From Halobacteria archaeon (GTDB taxonomy: Bacteria; Pseudomonadota; Gammaproteobacteria; UBA9214), in assembly GCA_013041945.1 (NCBI GenBank), contig JABDRC010000262.1, forward strand, positions 1 to 5,907: a DNA stretch of 5,907 bases, given 5' to 3'. Numbering within the stretch: position 1 is the first letter of the stretch; every line of letters begins with the position of its first letter. Made by a program: the position numbers and the translations under genes. Under the pieces are notes generated by a model. That model saw only the letters and a program-made list of their open reading frames with translations. It did no database searches and was not told the DNA's origin. Shown in pieces: positions 5,714 to 5,907 of the stretch.

Positions 5714-5907
5714 TATTCATTTTCACCTTCAATGTCTGCATTGGCCGTACCGGCCGGACCGAACACGGCAAGCTGCAGGGCATTAGCCCGGGTATCCTGG
5801 AAGTGCTTGGGCGAAATGTATTCCAGCAGGCCGAGGTTTTCCATGCGCTTGCGTGGCTGCTCCCCGGCGCCGGCCACGTACACGGCCCGGCCGGCCCGCA
5901 CCATGTC
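5713..5907 (-). CDS. C-terminal STAS domain of a SulP-family anion transporter (partial)
   Basis: Only the last 64 residues are in the window; the gene enters from the right edge and ends with TAG at 5715-5713. The visible part (AVYVAGAGEQPRKRMENLGLLEYI, seen as strand, EQPRKRMENLGLL helix, then a final helix ANALQLAVFG) fits the last strand and helices of a STAS domain. STAS domains end SulP-type sulfate, bicarbonate or other anion permeases, where they sit in the cytoplasm and control transport. The substrate cannot be told. Stand-alone STAS proteins are possible until the upstream part is seen. The gene converges on mutT with a palindrome between. Confidence 0.72.
   Translation of the reverse strand, partial: DMVRAGRAVYVAGAGEQPRKRMENLGLLEYISPKHFQDTRANALQLAVFGPAGTANADIEGENE

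Noticed and set aside
1..5907. CRISPR array, phage, toxin–antitoxin or defence island
   Set aside because: There are no evenly spaced direct repeats and no related genes; all recognisable genes are housekeeping, repair, regulation or transport.

Overview
The window reads as ordinary chromosome of a GC-rich gammaproteobacterium. The main clue is the block birA–coaX–SPOR protein–tRNA-Thr(TGT), all on the minus strand. As I recall, this arrangement is conserved next to the tRNA–tufB cluster in Pseudomonas and related groups, and E. coli keeps birA–coaA–thrU in the same place. The MutT–ThiE-type fusion, the E. coli-like MsrA and the tRNA sequence fit the same assignment. The species cannot be named from this window.

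Layout. Positions 11-86 (-) hold tRNA-Thr, with a probable promoter of its own at 114-142. Positions 144-2535 (-) hold a tightly packed operon, birA, coaX and a membrane-anchored SPOR-like protein. Its genes overlap by 4 and 1 bases, and a leader with two small hairpins lies upstream of birA. Positions 2692-3309 (-) hold a TetR/AcrR regulator of the WHG type. A near-perfect operator overlaps its promoter, and the geometry predicts a leaderless mRNA. Positions 3348-3579 hold no convincing gene: an AT-rich patch, then three consecutive hairpins behind msrA. Positions 3580-4215 (-) hold msrA. A long REP-like palindrome at 4221-4291 fills almost the whole gap between msrA and a divergent small protein of unknown function (4291-4599, +). 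Positions 4669-5637 (+) hold a MutT Nudix hydrolase fused to a ThiE-like domain. A second long palindrome (5613-5713) spans the convergent 3' ends of mutT and of a SulP-type anion transporter whose STAS tail runs off the right edge.

How the genes relate. BirA (biotin ligase) and CoaX (pantothenate kinase) serve cofactor metabolism. MsrA and MutT are both repair or sanitation enzymes for oxidative damage (methionine sulfoxide and 8-oxo-dGTP), but they are on opposite strands and nothing visible links their expression. The TetR regulator appears to control at least itself; no obvious target gene is next to it.

I see no phage, CRISPR, toxin–antitoxin or defence system. The least explained parts are the two long palindromes placed exactly at gene ends, the TetR operator without a divergent partner, and the small protein whose start codon begins inside a palindrome.
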